A stretch of DNA of 64,000 bases from Rhodospirillaceae bacterium. Its GTDB lineage: Bacteria > Pseudomonadota > Alphaproteobacteria > Rhodospirillales > Casp-alpha2. How positions within the stretch are numbered: the stretch's first letter is position 1; each line of letters begins with the position of its first letter. The notes beneath the pieces were generated by a model. That model saw only the letters and a program-made list of their open reading frames with translations, had not been told where the DNA came from and did no database searches. Location of the stretch: NCBI GenBank assembly GCA_018665815.1, contig JABJBP010000071.1, forward strand, positions 1-64,000, given 5' to 3'. Positions 17,954 through 26,097 of the stretch are shown in pieces. The position numbers and the translations under genes are program-made.

Positions 17954-18655
17954 CTAATAAAGCGCATAGCGCGTCGGATCGCTGACGCCGGCTTCGCTGA
18001 AGCCTTTTTTCCGAAGCAAACAGGCGTCACAAGCCCCGCAGTGGGCCAGTTCATCACCCAGCGGCGGATCATAGCAACTTAGCGTTTCACCATAGTCGAC
18101 GCCCAGTTCTAAGCCGCGTCGGATGATATCGGCCTTGGTCATATCGATGAGTGGCGTCGCCAGATGCACCCGACCTGTATCTTCGACGCCGGATTTGGTC
18201 GCCAGATTGGCCATAGTCTCGAAGGCCGCGATGTATTCGGGCCGGCAATCGGGGTAGCCGGAATAGTCCAGCGCATTGACGCCGATGAAGATGGTTTCGG
18301 CGCCCTCGACCTCAGCCAGGGCCAGAGCATGGGAAAGAAAGATCGTGTTGCGGGCTGGCACGTAGGTGATCGGAATGCCGTCCCCGATATCGTCCACCGA
18401 GCGGCCCTTCGGTACATCGATATCATCGGTTAGCGCCGAGCCACCGAAGGCGCGGAGATCGAGATCGACAATGACGTGGCGTTCGCAGGCATCCGCAGCG
18501 ATGGCTTCGGCGGCATCAAGTTCGCGGTCATGGCGTTGGCCATAGTGGAAACTGAGCGCCGTAACGGCAAAGCCTTGATCGCGGGCGATGGCCAGGATGG
18601 TCGCGGAATCAAGTCCGCCGCTGAGCAGCAGGACGGCCTTGGGAGTTTTACTCAC
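17954..18655 (-). CDS. queC: 7-cyano-7-deazaguanine (preQ0) synthase
   Basis: QueC uses ATP and ammonia to convert 7-carboxy-7-deazaguanine into preQ0. The 233-residue product has the PP-loop SGGLDS at 12-17, SFHYGQRH, and a C-terminal zinc site with CGACDAC plus an earlier Cys in LSCYDPP. Its start codon overlaps the yhhQ stop as ATGA, so the two form an operon. QueD and QueE, which make its substrate, are not in the window. Confidence 0.96.
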   Translation of the reverse strand: MSKTPKAVLLLSGGLDSATILAIARDQGFAVTALSFHYGQRHDRELDAAEAIAADACERHVIVDLDLRAFGGSALTDDIDVPKGRSVDDIGDGIPITYVPARNTIFLSHALALAEVEGAETIFIGVNALDYSGYPDCRPEYIAAFETMANLATKSGVEDTGRVHLATPLIDMTKADIIRRGLELGVDYGETLSCYDPPLGDELAHCGACDACLLRKKGFSEAGVSDPTRYALY

Positions 18656-19137
18656 GCCTGAGCGGCCTCACGCCGGCGCATCATCCGCCACACGATCAAC
18701 GCACCTAACATCTTGGAAGCCGTCATCGCGACGACGCCGGAAACCGACAGGTGATTGATCGCCCAAAGGAAGACCACGCTGTCCAGCGGCGTGCCGATGG
18801 CGCTGGAAATCAACACACGCTGGCTGAACGGCCGGCCGGTGAAGGAGTAGACGGCCCAGTCAGCGAATTCAGAAATCAGGAACGCCGACAAGCTGGCGAC
18901 CGCCACATAGGGGCTGGCCATGACGTAGCTGAGCACGGCAGCGATCAGCATGGCGATGATGACGCGGTGACCGATTTCGCGTTGGGCAAAGTCACGAGCG
19001 ACAAATATGAAGCCGACAACCAGCGACATGGGCGGCCATTTCTCGCCGCCCGGCATATCCACCAACGGCACCACCGTGAAGCCCCAATTGACGAGGACGA
19101 TGAGAACCACATAAAGGGCGGTGTATTTGAACGACAT
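18652..19137 (-). CDS. yhhQ: VUT-family queuosine precursor transporter
   Basis: A 161-residue integral membrane protein with five or six predicted helices. [24 protein letters not shown] and [13 protein letters not shown] match the YhhQ/VUT family that imports preQ0 or preQ1. It is shorter than the E. coli protein, as are several alphaproteobacterial members I know. It is coupled to queC, so the cell appears able both to make and to import preQ0. Confidence 0.88.
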   Translation of the reverse strand: MSFKYTALYVVLIVLVNWGFTVVPLVDMPGGEKWPPMSLVVGFIFVARDFAQREIGHRVIIAMLIAAVLSYVMASPYVAVASLSAFLISEFADWAVYSFTGRPFSQRVLISSAIGTPLDSVVFLWAINHLSVSGVVAMTASKMLGALIVWRMMRRREAAQA

Positions 19138-19195
19138 GACAATTCCTAAAGGGCAATGCGGACGTTACACTGTCTTGAGGGCGAGGTAATAACGG

Positions 19196-19209
19196 ATCAG
19201 GGCCCTGAT
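19196..19209. promoter_or_regulatory. Palindrome between yhhQ-queC and queG
   Basis: ATCAGGGCCCTGAT is a perfect 14-base palindrome in the 97-base divergent region, 26 bases before the queG GTG and 59 bases before the yhhQ ATG. Its position suits an operator shared by both directions, but chance occurrence cannot be excluded. No preQ1 riboswitch fold was seen on either strand. Confidence 0.35.
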
Positions 19210-19234
19210 AGTCCAGCACAGGAAGTAAATCAGC

Positions 19235-20278
19235 GTGAACGATCTCAAGGAAAGTATCCGCGACAAGGCGCTGGCCGAGGGTTTCGATACCGTTGGTTTC
19301 ACCTCCGCCGATGCTGCGCCTAAGGACCGCGAAGTCCTGGCGCGATTCGTCAAGTCGGGCTGGCACGGTGATATGGATTGGCTGGCCCGAGATGATGGCC
19401 GGCGCGGCAATCTGAAGGCCATGATGCCCAAAGCGCGGACCGCCATCGTGTTGGCCGCCAACTACGGGCCCGATAGCGACCCGATGGCGGCGCTTAAACG
19501 CACAGACCGGGGCACCATTTCCGTCTATGCCCAGGCCGCCAAGGATTATCACGATGTCATAAAAAAGCGCCTGAAGCGCGTTGGCCGCTGGCTGGCGGAA
19601 ACCCATGGCGGTGACTTGAAAGTCTTCGTCGATACCGCGCCGGTGATGGAAAAACCCTTGGCGGCACGCGCCGGGGTCGGCTGGCAGGGCAAGCATTCCA
19701 ATTTGGTCTCGCGGGAATTCGGATCCTGGCTGTTCCTGGGCGAGATCGTCACAACGCTGGAGATACCCCCCGATCTGCCCGAAGCCGACCATTGCGGATC
19801 GTGCACCCGTTGCATGGATGTTTGTCCGACGAATGCCATCCCCGAGCCCTATAACTTGCAGGCGACGCGCTGTATTTCGTATCTGACAATCGAACACAAA
19901 GGTGCCATCGCGCCGGACTTAATGACCGATATGGGCAATCACATTTACGGCTGTGATGATTGCCTGGCGGTCTGCCCGTGGAACAAGTTCGCCGCCCCCG
20001 CATCGGAACCGAAATTCCAACCCCGGCCGGAATTGACCACGCCGCGATTGGCGGAACTGGCCGCATTGGATGATGAAAAATTCCGACAGCACTTTGCCGG
20101 CTCGCCCATCAAGCGCACCGGCCGCGACAGGTTCGTCCGCAATGTCCTGATTGCTATGGCCAACAGCGCCGACAAAACCCTGCGGCCCGTGGCGGAGAAA
20201 CTCAGCTATGATGAGGCGCCCTTGGTCGCTGAAACCGCCCAATGGGCGCTACAACAATTAGACGGGCTTGACGGCTGA
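19235..20278 (+). CDS. queG: Epoxyqueuosine reductase
   Basis: QueG, a cobalamin and iron-sulfur enzyme, removes the epoxide oxygen as the last step to queuosine in tRNA. The 347-residue product has the VFVDTAPVMEKPLAARAG segment, two 4Fe-4S motifs (CGSCTRCMDVCP at about 188-199 and CDDCLAVCPWN at about 240-250) and a C-terminal HEAT-like region. Translation starts at GTG 19235 after GGAAG. It is divergent from yhhQ-queC. Confidence 0.95.
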   Translation: MNDLKESIRDKALAEGFDTVGFTSADAAPKDREVLARFVKSGWHGDMDWLARDDGRRGNLKAMMPKARTAIVLAANYGPDSDPMAALKRTDRGTISVYAQAAKDYHDVIKKRLKRVGRWLAETHGGDLKVFVDTAPVMEKPLAARAGVGWQGKHSNLVSREFGSWLFLGEIVTTLEIPPDLPEADHCGSCTRCMDVCPTNAIPEPYNLQATRCISYLTIEHKGAIAPDLMTDMGNHIYGCDDCLAVCPWNKFAAPASEPKFQPRPELTTPRLAELAALDDEKFRQHFAGSPIKRTGRDRFVRNVLIAMANSADKTLRPVAEKLSYDEAPLVAETAQWALQQLDGLDG

Positions 20279-20342
20279 GCCCTGAGGCCTAACTTTTTAA
20301 CCGATGGTGTCACTTAGATATATGAACACGAGGTTTCCGCTC

Positions 20343-21203
20343 ATGCGCAGATTTACGGCCCTAATTTTCCTGTCGTTAATTTTTGCCGTATCGCCCGCCG
20401 GCGCGCAGAAAACCAGCACGCCACCTGTAGTGCAATCCCCTGGGCAATCCTTAGCACCCGGCAGCATCTTTAAGGAATGCAAAAACTGCCCGCAGATGGT
20501 TGTGGTTCCCGCTGGCATTTACATCATGGGGTTGGGCGGCAAGGGCCGCCATGGCCCGCCGCACCGCGTCAACTTCAAGCGCCCCTTCGCCGTTGGACGC
20601 TATGAGGTCAAATTTTCAGAATGGTTCGCCTGCGTGCGCGATGAGGTTTGCATCCATCAGCCACACGATCACAAGTGGGGCCGCATCGGTCGCCCGGTGA
20701 TCAACATCACCTGGCATCAGGCGAAAAATTTCACCAAATGGCTAAGCAAGAAGACCGGCTTTGTCTACCGCCTGCCGACGGAAGCCGAATGGGAATATGC
20801 ACACCGCGGCGGCACGACGACGAAATTCTGGTGGGGCGACAAGCCCGGCGAAAACCTCGCTAATTGCCGGGACTGCAAATCGCGGGCTTGTTGCACATCA
20901 AAAGATCATTCTTGTTGTTCGCACGGCACCCAACCGGTGGGGACCTATGGCGCCAACCCGTTTGGCCTGCACGACACGTCCGGCAATGTTTTTGAGTGGA
21001 CCGAAGATTGCTGGAACCGTGGCCACAAAGGTGCGCCCCGAGACGGCAGCGCGCGCAAGTCCGGCGATTGCCGCAATCGGGTGATCCGAGGCGGCTCGTT
21101 CTATTATTTCAACAAGGTCTCGCAATCCTATTACCGCTCGAAGAATCCGCCGGGGGTGAAAAGCTATTGGCTGGGATTCCGGGTCGTTCGGGAGATGCCA
21201 TGA
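20343..21203 (+). CDS. Exported formylglycine-generating-enzyme-fold (SUMF1-type) protein with a Cys-rich insertion
   Basis: A 286-residue protein with a signal peptide (MRRFTALIFLSLIFAVSPAGA) and an FGE-sulfatase/SUMF1 domain: MVVVPAGIYIMG, RYEVKFSEW, YRLPTEAEWEYA, GLHDTSGNVFEWTEDCW and VIRGGSFYY. The copper-binding cysteines of true FGE, expected shortly after RGGSF, are Tyr and Ser, so formylglycine formation is unlikely. Residues 175-192 hold an unusual cluster, C-x2-C-x4-CC-x6-CC. The ATG at 20343 follows a GAGG site and opens the signal peptide; two upstream ATGs are possible. It is coupled by ATGA overlap to the PLD gene. Confidence 0.85.
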   Translation: MRRFTALIFLSLIFAVSPAGAQKTSTPPVVQSPGQSLAPGSIFKECKNCPQMVVVPAGIYIMGLGGKGRHGPPHRVNFKRPFAVGRYEVKFSEWFACVRDEVCIHQPHDHKWGRIGRPVINITWHQAKNFTKWLSKKTGFVYRLPTEAEWEYAHRGGTTTKFWWGDKPGENLANCRDCKSRACCTSKDHSCCSHGTQPVGTYGANPFGLHDTSGNVFEWTEDCWNRGHKGAPRDGSARKSGDCRNRVIRGGSFYYFNKVSQSYYRSKNPPGVKSYWLGFRVVREMP

Positions 21204-22285
21204 ATGATGTCCCCGATGCAGCCACAAGGATTTTGGCCACGCTCGCGGTGGCGGCGATGGCGCTAAGCCCCGTCGATAGCGCCGCCGCCGAAGGCTACAA
21301 GGTCATCAAAAAAGACGGCTATGCCTACCGGGTCATCACCGATGGGCCATGGCAGGACCGCATCGCCTGGGCCTTCGACAAACCGAAAGACTCTTCCGAT
21401 CCGACGGGTTTATTGCTGCAGCATTTGCGGGCCGCCAACGACATCGTCTGGGCAAGCTACAAGCCGACCCATCCCGATATCGCCCAGGTCCTGAACACCC
21501 ATCCGCGGGCATACGGCGTTTATGACCGAAATTACTGCGGTGAAGCCTGTGAGGATGCGTTTGGCGGCAATGATCGCGTCAAGCCGGTGAGCCTGGGCAT
21601 CTACAAGCCTAAGAGCAAACGCAAATGGTTCGTGATGCATCACAAATTTGCTGTCCTGAACCGCGCGACAGACGGCCCCCGTGACAAGGAAGGCGTCGTC
21701 ACCGGCAGCTTTAATTGGAATACCAAGGCCGCCGAACTGAATTATGAAAACCTGATCTATATTCAAAGCCGGAAGATCGCCGATGCCTATTGGCGGGAAT
21801 ATGAGCGGATTAATGCCAATGGTACAGGCAACCCGGGGCCGGTCAGCGACGGTGATATTACAGCCGCCTTCAACGATGCCGGCACGGCGCTTCTTGTTGA
21901 TCGAATTTCAGCGGCGAAGAAAAGTATCTATGCCGCGGTTTGGAGCATTAGCGTGGCGTCGGCGAAAAATCCCAACCCGGTGTATGACGCCTTAGCCGCC
22001 GCGGTGGCTCGGGGCGTTGTCCTTCATCTGATCACCGACGGACACAAAGCGAAGAAACGAACCTATGATGATTTCGATGTCATCGGCGCGAACATGCCGA
22101 CTAAGAGTGGGCACATGCACCACAAGTTCATGGTTATCGATGGGGAACAGGTGGTTTCCGGCAGCTTCAACTTCGTCACCAAATCATTTTCGGGTAACGA
22201 TGAAAACGTTGTCGGGATCAAAAGCACCGCTATGGCGACATCATTCACCAATCATTGGCGAGCCATGTTGAGCGCCGTCAGGTGA
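21200..22285 (+). CDS. Exported phospholipase-D superfamily protein
   Basis: A 361-residue protein with a hydrophobic, signal-like N-terminus (ILATLAVAAMALS, ending near DSAAAEG) and two PLD domains. Each has a His-x-Lys motif, at 147-149 (MHHKFAVL) and 307-309 (MHHKFMVID), followed by a GSFN motif (TGSFNW, SGSFNF). Both halves of a PLD active site are therefore present; substrates could be phospholipid, nucleic acid or another phosphodiester. The NYCGEAC pair may form a disulfide. It is translated together with the FGE-fold protein and both should be periplasmic. Confidence 0.87.
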   Translation: MNDVPDAATRILATLAVAAMALSPVDSAAAEGYKVIKKDGYAYRVITDGPWQDRIAWAFDKPKDSSDPTGLLLQHLRAANDIVWASYKPTHPDIAQVLNTHPRAYGVYDRNYCGEACEDAFGGNDRVKPVSLGIYKPKSKRKWFVMHHKFAVLNRATDGPRDKEGVVTGSFNWNTKAAELNYENLIYIQSRKIADAYWREYERINANGTGNPGPVSDGDITAAFNDAGTALLVDRISAAKKSIYAAVWSISVASAKNPNPVYDALAAAVARGVVLHLITDGHKAKKRTYDDFDVIGANMPTKSGHMHHKFMVIDGEQVVSGSFNFVTKSFSGNDENVVGIKSTAMATSFTNHWRAMLSAVR

Positions 22286-22329
22286 GAAGTTCGACCGCCC
22301 CACCAAATTCATTTTAGAACTTAATTATT

Positions 22330-22971
22330 TTAAGACTTGCCGCCGGACAATCGGTTCAGCTGGCTTTGCATTTGTTCCAACTGAGATTTCAAGGTTTCCA
22401 AATCTTCGGCACTGGCGCCTTCATCCGCCGCCACGTTCGGCGCCTCGGCGCCCCCTGTGCCGTTCGGCGCAGGGCTACCGTTCGGATAAAACGGCGTGAA
22501 CATCTTCATAGCGTTCTCGAACATCGCCATGTTCTGCTTACCGATTTCTTCAAACGGGCCAAGCGGACTAATTCCACCAAGCGCGTCGCTCATGGCGCCA
22601 CGCATTTGTTCTTGGTTGCGGGCGAAATTGTGCATGGTCGCGTCCAGATAATTGGGGACAACGGCTTGCAGGCTGTCGCCGTAAAAACTGATCAGGTGAC
22701 GCAGGAAATCGATGGGCAACAGGTTTTGGCCCTTGCCTTCTTCTTCGACGATAATATGGGTCAGGACAGAGCGCGTAATGTCATCGCCGGACTTGGCATC
22801 GAACACGACAAAATCAGTACCGTCTTTGACCATCTGCGCCAAATGATCGAGGGTGACATAGCTTGAAGTCTGTGTGTTGTAGAGCCGCCGGTTGGCGTAC
22901 TTCTTAATCGTCACACGCACTTTCTCAGCATCGCCTTCGGACTTGTCGGTCGATTTGGCATTTTCGGCCAT
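22330..22971 (-). CDS. phaR: Polyhydroxyalkanoate synthesis repressor
   Basis: A 213-residue PhaR. The N-terminal DNA- and PHA-binding domain is clear (VTIKKYANRRLYNT, SYVTLDHLAQMVKDG, then ITRSVLTHII), followed by the PHB accumulation regulatory domain (FLRHLISFYGDSLQAVVPNYL) and a Pro/Gly-rich linker ending in a short coiled coil. In Paracoccus and relatives PhaR represses phasin and PHA genes by binding TGC-rich DNA and lets go when PHA is present. The ATG at 22971 follows GGAGAG by seven bases. It diverges from the synthase operon. Confidence 0.93.
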   Translation of the reverse strand: MAENAKSTDKSEGDAEKVRVTIKKYANRRLYNTQTSSYVTLDHLAQMVKDGTDFVVFDAKSGDDITRSVLTHIIVEEEGKGQNLLPIDFLRHLISFYGDSLQAVVPNYLDATMHNFARNQEQMRGAMSDALGGISPLGPFEEIGKQNMAMFENAMKMFTPFYPNGSPAPNGTGGAEAPNVAADEGASAEDLETLKSQLEQMQSQLNRLSGGKS

Positions 22972-23068
22972 GTTCGGCTCTCCATGCTTGGCGGTTTGGT
23001 TGCCGTATTCGTCTGCATCTTCCCGCGACCGCGTTGCGGTTTTGCAGGTTCCATCATTACCGCGTAAG

Positions 23069-23152
23069 ATGCTGCAGTGCAATGAAATGTTCCCGGCGTG
23101 CAGCATAACCATGACCAAGCAATGCAACATATTGTCGATGCTGCAGCAATTT
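23069..23152. promoter_or_regulatory. TGC-rich candidate PhaR operator region
   Basis: Between phaR and the synthase operon the sequence repeatedly contains CTGCAG, GTGCAGCA and ATGCAACA elements: ATGCTGCAGTGCAATG near 23069-23084, GTGCAGCAT near 23099 and ATGCTGCAGCAAT near 23138-23150. PhaR of Paracoccus is known to bind TGC-rich sites, so these are plausible operators controlling both directions. Confidence 0.5.
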
Positions 23153-23198
23153 GAGCCGTCGGCCACGCTAGGGTCGCCCACGGAGAGGAAGAAGAACC

Positions 23199-23591
23199 AT
23201 GTCCAATACGCCAGACGTGAACGACCCGGACGTGGACGACCCGGACGTGGACAATTTGGACGTAAACGATTTGGCAAAGCGCTATATGGACCTTTGGCAG
23301 GAACATCTGAACGCCGTTGCCGGCGACAAGAATACCGCCGAGGTCATGGCCCGAACCATGGCGGTAATGAGTTCCGGCGCTCAGGCCTTTGCCGCTGGCG
23401 CTGGTCATGACTTCTCGGGAAACCCGCCTCGGCCCGAGGCCGCTGCCGCTTCTGATGGCGATCCAGTCGCTGAGCGCGCTCAGCTCCTTGGCCGCCTTGC
23501 CGCTCTTGAGGGACGGGTCGCTCAGCTGGAATCCGAGCTTGCAATCCTCCGCGAGCGAACTCGACCCATTGATCCGCCAGACGATCCCTGA
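23199..23591 (+). CDS. Small acidic coiled-coil protein, candidate PHA synthase partner
   Basis: A 130-residue protein. Residues 4-22 are an Asp-rich repeat (PDVNDPDVDDPDVD), encoded by a near-perfect 12-base DNA repeat; a helical middle (AKRYMDLWQEHLNAVAG) recalls PhaE-like or phasin-like helices, and the C-terminus is a leucine-heptad coiled coil (LLGRLAALEGRVAQLESEL). AGGAAGAA precedes the ATG. Its last 62 codons overlap the synthase gene in another frame. Small coiled-coil partners activate short PhaC enzymes in class III and IV systems; that role is inferred here. Confidence 0.7.
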   Translation: MSNTPDVNDPDVDDPDVDNLDVNDLAKRYMDLWQEHLNAVAGDKNTAEVMARTMAVMSSGAQAFAAGAGHDFSGNPPRPEAAAASDGDPVAERAQLLGRLAALEGRVAQLESELAILRERTRPIDPPDDP

Positions 23592-24639
23592 AGATTTCGC
23601 CACCGCCGTCGAGGCCGAGGCACGACGCCGGCTATCGACTTTCGCCGACGGCGTCGCCGCCTACCAAACTGCCGGAAATTCCGTGCGCCCGACTGAGCCA
23701 CCGGCCATCTGGTCACGCGGCTCGGCCCGGCTATTGGACTACGGCGCCACAGCACCGGGCGCCGCTGCATGCCTGCCCCTGCTCTGCATCCCATCGCTGA
23801 TCAACCGCGGGTACATTCTGGACCTGACGGAAAGGCGCAGTCTGATGCGGGCCCTGGCCGCGGATGGGTTCCGTCCGCTGTTGATGGATTGGGGCACCCC
23901 GGATAATGAAGAGCGCAACTATTCACTCACCGACTACATCGACGGCCACTTAGGCGATGCGCTGACATTCATCGAAGATGATTGCGGCCGCCCACCGGCC
24001 GTGCTGGGCTATTGCATGGGCGGCAACTTGGCCTTGGCGTTGGCAGTACGGCGCCCCCAAAGCGTCCGGGCACTGGCTTTGCTGGCAACGCCGTGGGATT
24101 TCCAGGCCGGGCACTCCGCCGCCCAACCGTTTCTGGCCGCCCTGGCGCCCGGGCTGGAGACAATGATCGCCAACCTGGGCATCCTCCCGGTCGATGTCCT
24201 CCAAGCACTATTCACCGGCCTCAATCCGGCCCTCACCGGGGCCAAATTTCGGCAATTCGCCGACATGAAAAAGGATGGCGAACACGCTCGCCAATTCGTC
24301 GCTTTGGAAGATTGGCTGAATGATGGTGTTGTGTTGTCGGGCCCGGTAGCGCGTGAATGCCTGTTCGATTGGTATCTTCGCAATACACCAGCAAACGGCG
24401 CGTGGCAGGTCGGCGGTCAAATTGTCGACCCGGCAATCCTCAAACATCCAACGTTGTTGATGGTACCCGGCGACGACTACATCGTGCCGCCCGCCTCGGC
24501 CAAGCCCCTCGGCGACGTGCTGCCAAACGCTCAACTTCGGACGGTAAAGGCCGGGCACATCGGCATGGTCGCCGGCGGTCGCGCCAAATCGATGCTGTAT
24601 ATGCCGCTGGCGACATGGCTGAAGGAAAACGTCACGTAG
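23407..24639 (+). CDS. phaC: PhaC-type polyhydroxyalkanoate synthase (short form)
   Basis: A 410-residue alpha/beta hydrolase with the PHA synthase active site: nucleophilic Cys203 in GYCMGG where lipases have Ser, the Asp in VPGDDYIVPP and the His in KAGHIGMV. LMDWGTPD is typical of PhaC. It is shorter than class I synthases (about 590 residues) and nearer the class III/IV size. It should polymerise 3-hydroxyacyl-CoA at the granule surface. The ATG at 23407 lies inside the preceding gene; RLGPRPLPL right after it looks family-conserved, which supports an out-of-frame overlap of 185 bases. Confidence 0.8.
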   Translation: MTSRETRLGPRPLPLLMAIQSLSALSSLAALPLLRDGSLSWNPSLQSSASELDPLIRQTIPEDFATAVEAEARRRLSTFADGVAAYQTAGNSVRPTEPPAIWSRGSARLLDYGATAPGAAACLPLLCIPSLINRGYILDLTERRSLMRALAADGFRPLLMDWGTPDNEERNYSLTDYIDGHLGDALTFIEDDCGRPPAVLGYCMGGNLALALAVRRPQSVRALALLATPWDFQAGHSAAQPFLAALAPGLETMIANLGILPVDVLQALFTGLNPALTGAKFRQFADMKKDGEHARQFVALEDWLNDGVVLSGPVARECLFDWYLRNTPANGAWQVGGQIVDPAILKHPTLLMVPGDDYIVPPASAKPLGDVLPNAQLRTVKAGHIGMVAGGRAKSMLYMPLATWLKENVT

Positions 24640-24822
24640 CTCAAGACTCTCAATTAAAACGACGCTATGCTACAGCCATAATAAGGGCCAGGGCAGATCA
24701 AACGAATTCTCTTGCATGTCACTTCGCAAATGCACACTTTTAATTGAAATTTACTCAAACCCCCGGTATACAGCGGCGGACAGGTTTTTGCATGTGCGAA
24801 ATATCATGTGAAAACATAGATC

Positions 24823-24837
24823 GCAGCAAATGCTGTG
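24823..24837. promoter_or_regulatory. Palindromic TGC element upstream of phaA
   Basis: CAGCAAATGCTG (24824-24835) is a perfect 12-base palindrome about 60 bases before the phaA start, in an AT-rich 255-base gap that otherwise shows no gene. It shares the GCAGCA/TGCTG core with the elements before phaC and is a candidate PhaR operator for phaAB. Confidence 0.45.
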
Positions 24838-24894
24838 AATAAACAAATTTACGCGGCCCAAAGCCGCGCGTTCGACAAGTAGGAGGAATTCAAG

Positions 24895-26070
24895 ATGACG
24901 GAAGTTGTGATTGCGGGCGCGGCCCGCACACCGGTTGGTGCGTTCAGCGGTGGCCTTAGCGGCGTGCCGGCTCATGAATTGGGCGAGGTCGCCATCTCGG
25001 CGGCATTGGAACGCGCCGGGGTGTCGCCGGACGACGTGAATGAAGTAATCATGGGTCAAATTCTTGCCGCCGGTGGTGGACAGAACCCGGCTCGCCAAGC
25101 CGCCATGGCCGCTGGCGTGCCCCAGGAAAGCACCGCCTACGGCATCAACCAGTTATGCGGTTCGGGCCTACGCACGGTGGCGCTGGGTTACCAAGCCATC
25201 AAATGCGACGACAGCGACATCGTCGTCGCCGGCGGCCACGAAAGCATGAGCCAATCGCCACATGTCATGCATCTGCGTAACGGCACCAAGATGGGCAACG
25301 CGGAATTGGTCGATACCATGATCAAGGACGGCCTTTGGGATGCCTTTAACGGCTACCACATGGGCAACACGGCCGAGAATATCGCCACCCAATGGCAGCT
25401 GACGCGCGAAGAGCAGGATGCCTTCGCCGCCAACTCTCAGCAGAAAGCCGAAGCCGCCATGAAGGCCGGCAAGTTCAAGGACGAGATCGCGCCTGTCACC
25501 ATCAAGACCCGCAAAGGTGAAACCGTCGTCGACACGGACGAGCACCCTAAGGAAGGCGTTACAGCCGAAGGCTTAGCAAAATTGCGCGCGGCATTTGACA
25601 AAGAAGGCACCGTCACCGCCGGCAACGCGTCAGGCATCAATGACGGCGGCGCCGCCGTCGTTCTGATGAGCGCCGACGAAGCCGACAAGCGCGGCATTGC
25701 CCCACTGGCCCGCATCAAATCTTGGGCCACCGCCGGTGTTGATCCGGCGATCATGGGCACCGGCCCGATCCCGGCCAGCCGCATGGCGTTGGAAAAAGCC
25801 GGCTGGACCACCGATGATCTCGATCTGGTCGAAGCCAACGAAGCCTTCGCAGCCCAAGCCTGTGCGGTCAATAAGGACATGGGATGGGACACTGACAAGG
25901 TTAACGTCAACGGCGGCGCCATTGCGTTGGGTCACCCCATCGGTGCATCCGGGGCACGGGTCCTGGTCACGCTTCTTTTTGAGATGCAGAAGCGCGACGC
26001 CAAGAAAGGCCTAGCCACCTTGTGCATCGGTGGCGGCATGGGCATCGCCATGTGCGTCGAGCGCGACTAG
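24895..26070 (+). CDS. phaA: Acetyl-CoA acetyltransferase (beta-ketothiolase)
   Basis: Condenses two acetyl-CoA to acetoacetyl-CoA, the first step of PHB synthesis. The 391-residue product has Cys88 (NQLCGSG), the GHPIGASG His and the CIGGGMG Cys of biosynthetic thiolases, plus [11 protein letters not shown] strong AGGAGGA site precedes the ATG. phaB follows after 27 bases, and together they feed the synthase upstream. Confidence 0.96.
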   Translation: MTEVVIAGAARTPVGAFSGGLSGVPAHELGEVAISAALERAGVSPDDVNEVIMGQILAAGGGQNPARQAAMAAGVPQESTAYGINQLCGSGLRTVALGYQAIKCDDSDIVVAGGHESMSQSPHVMHLRNGTKMGNAELVDTMIKDGLWDAFNGYHMGNTAENIATQWQLTREEQDAFAANSQQKAEAAMKAGKFKDEIAPVTIKTRKGETVVDTDEHPKEGVTAEGLAKLRAAFDKEGTVTAGNASGINDGGAAVVLMSADEADKRGIAPLARIKSWATAGVDPAIMGTGPIPASRMALEKAGWTTDDLDLVEANEAFAAQACAVNKDMGWDTDKVNVNGGAIALGHPIGASGARVLVTLLFEMQKRDAKKGLATLCIGGGMGIAMCVERD

Positions 26071-26097
26071 AACAATAACTTGAGGGAGGACTAAACC

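Noticed and set aside
19138-19234. Possible preQ1 riboswitch before yhhQ or queG
   Set aside because: The region is short and no preQ1 aptamer pseudoknot with an A-rich tail could be drawn.
18992-19897. 301-codon ORF antisense to queG
   Set aside because: It covers half of queG on the opposite strand and runs into yhhQ; the product is low in recognisable structure.
20343-21203. Sulfatase-activating formylglycine-generating enzyme
   Set aside because: The copper-binding cysteines are missing after RGGSF and no sulfatase gene is nearby.
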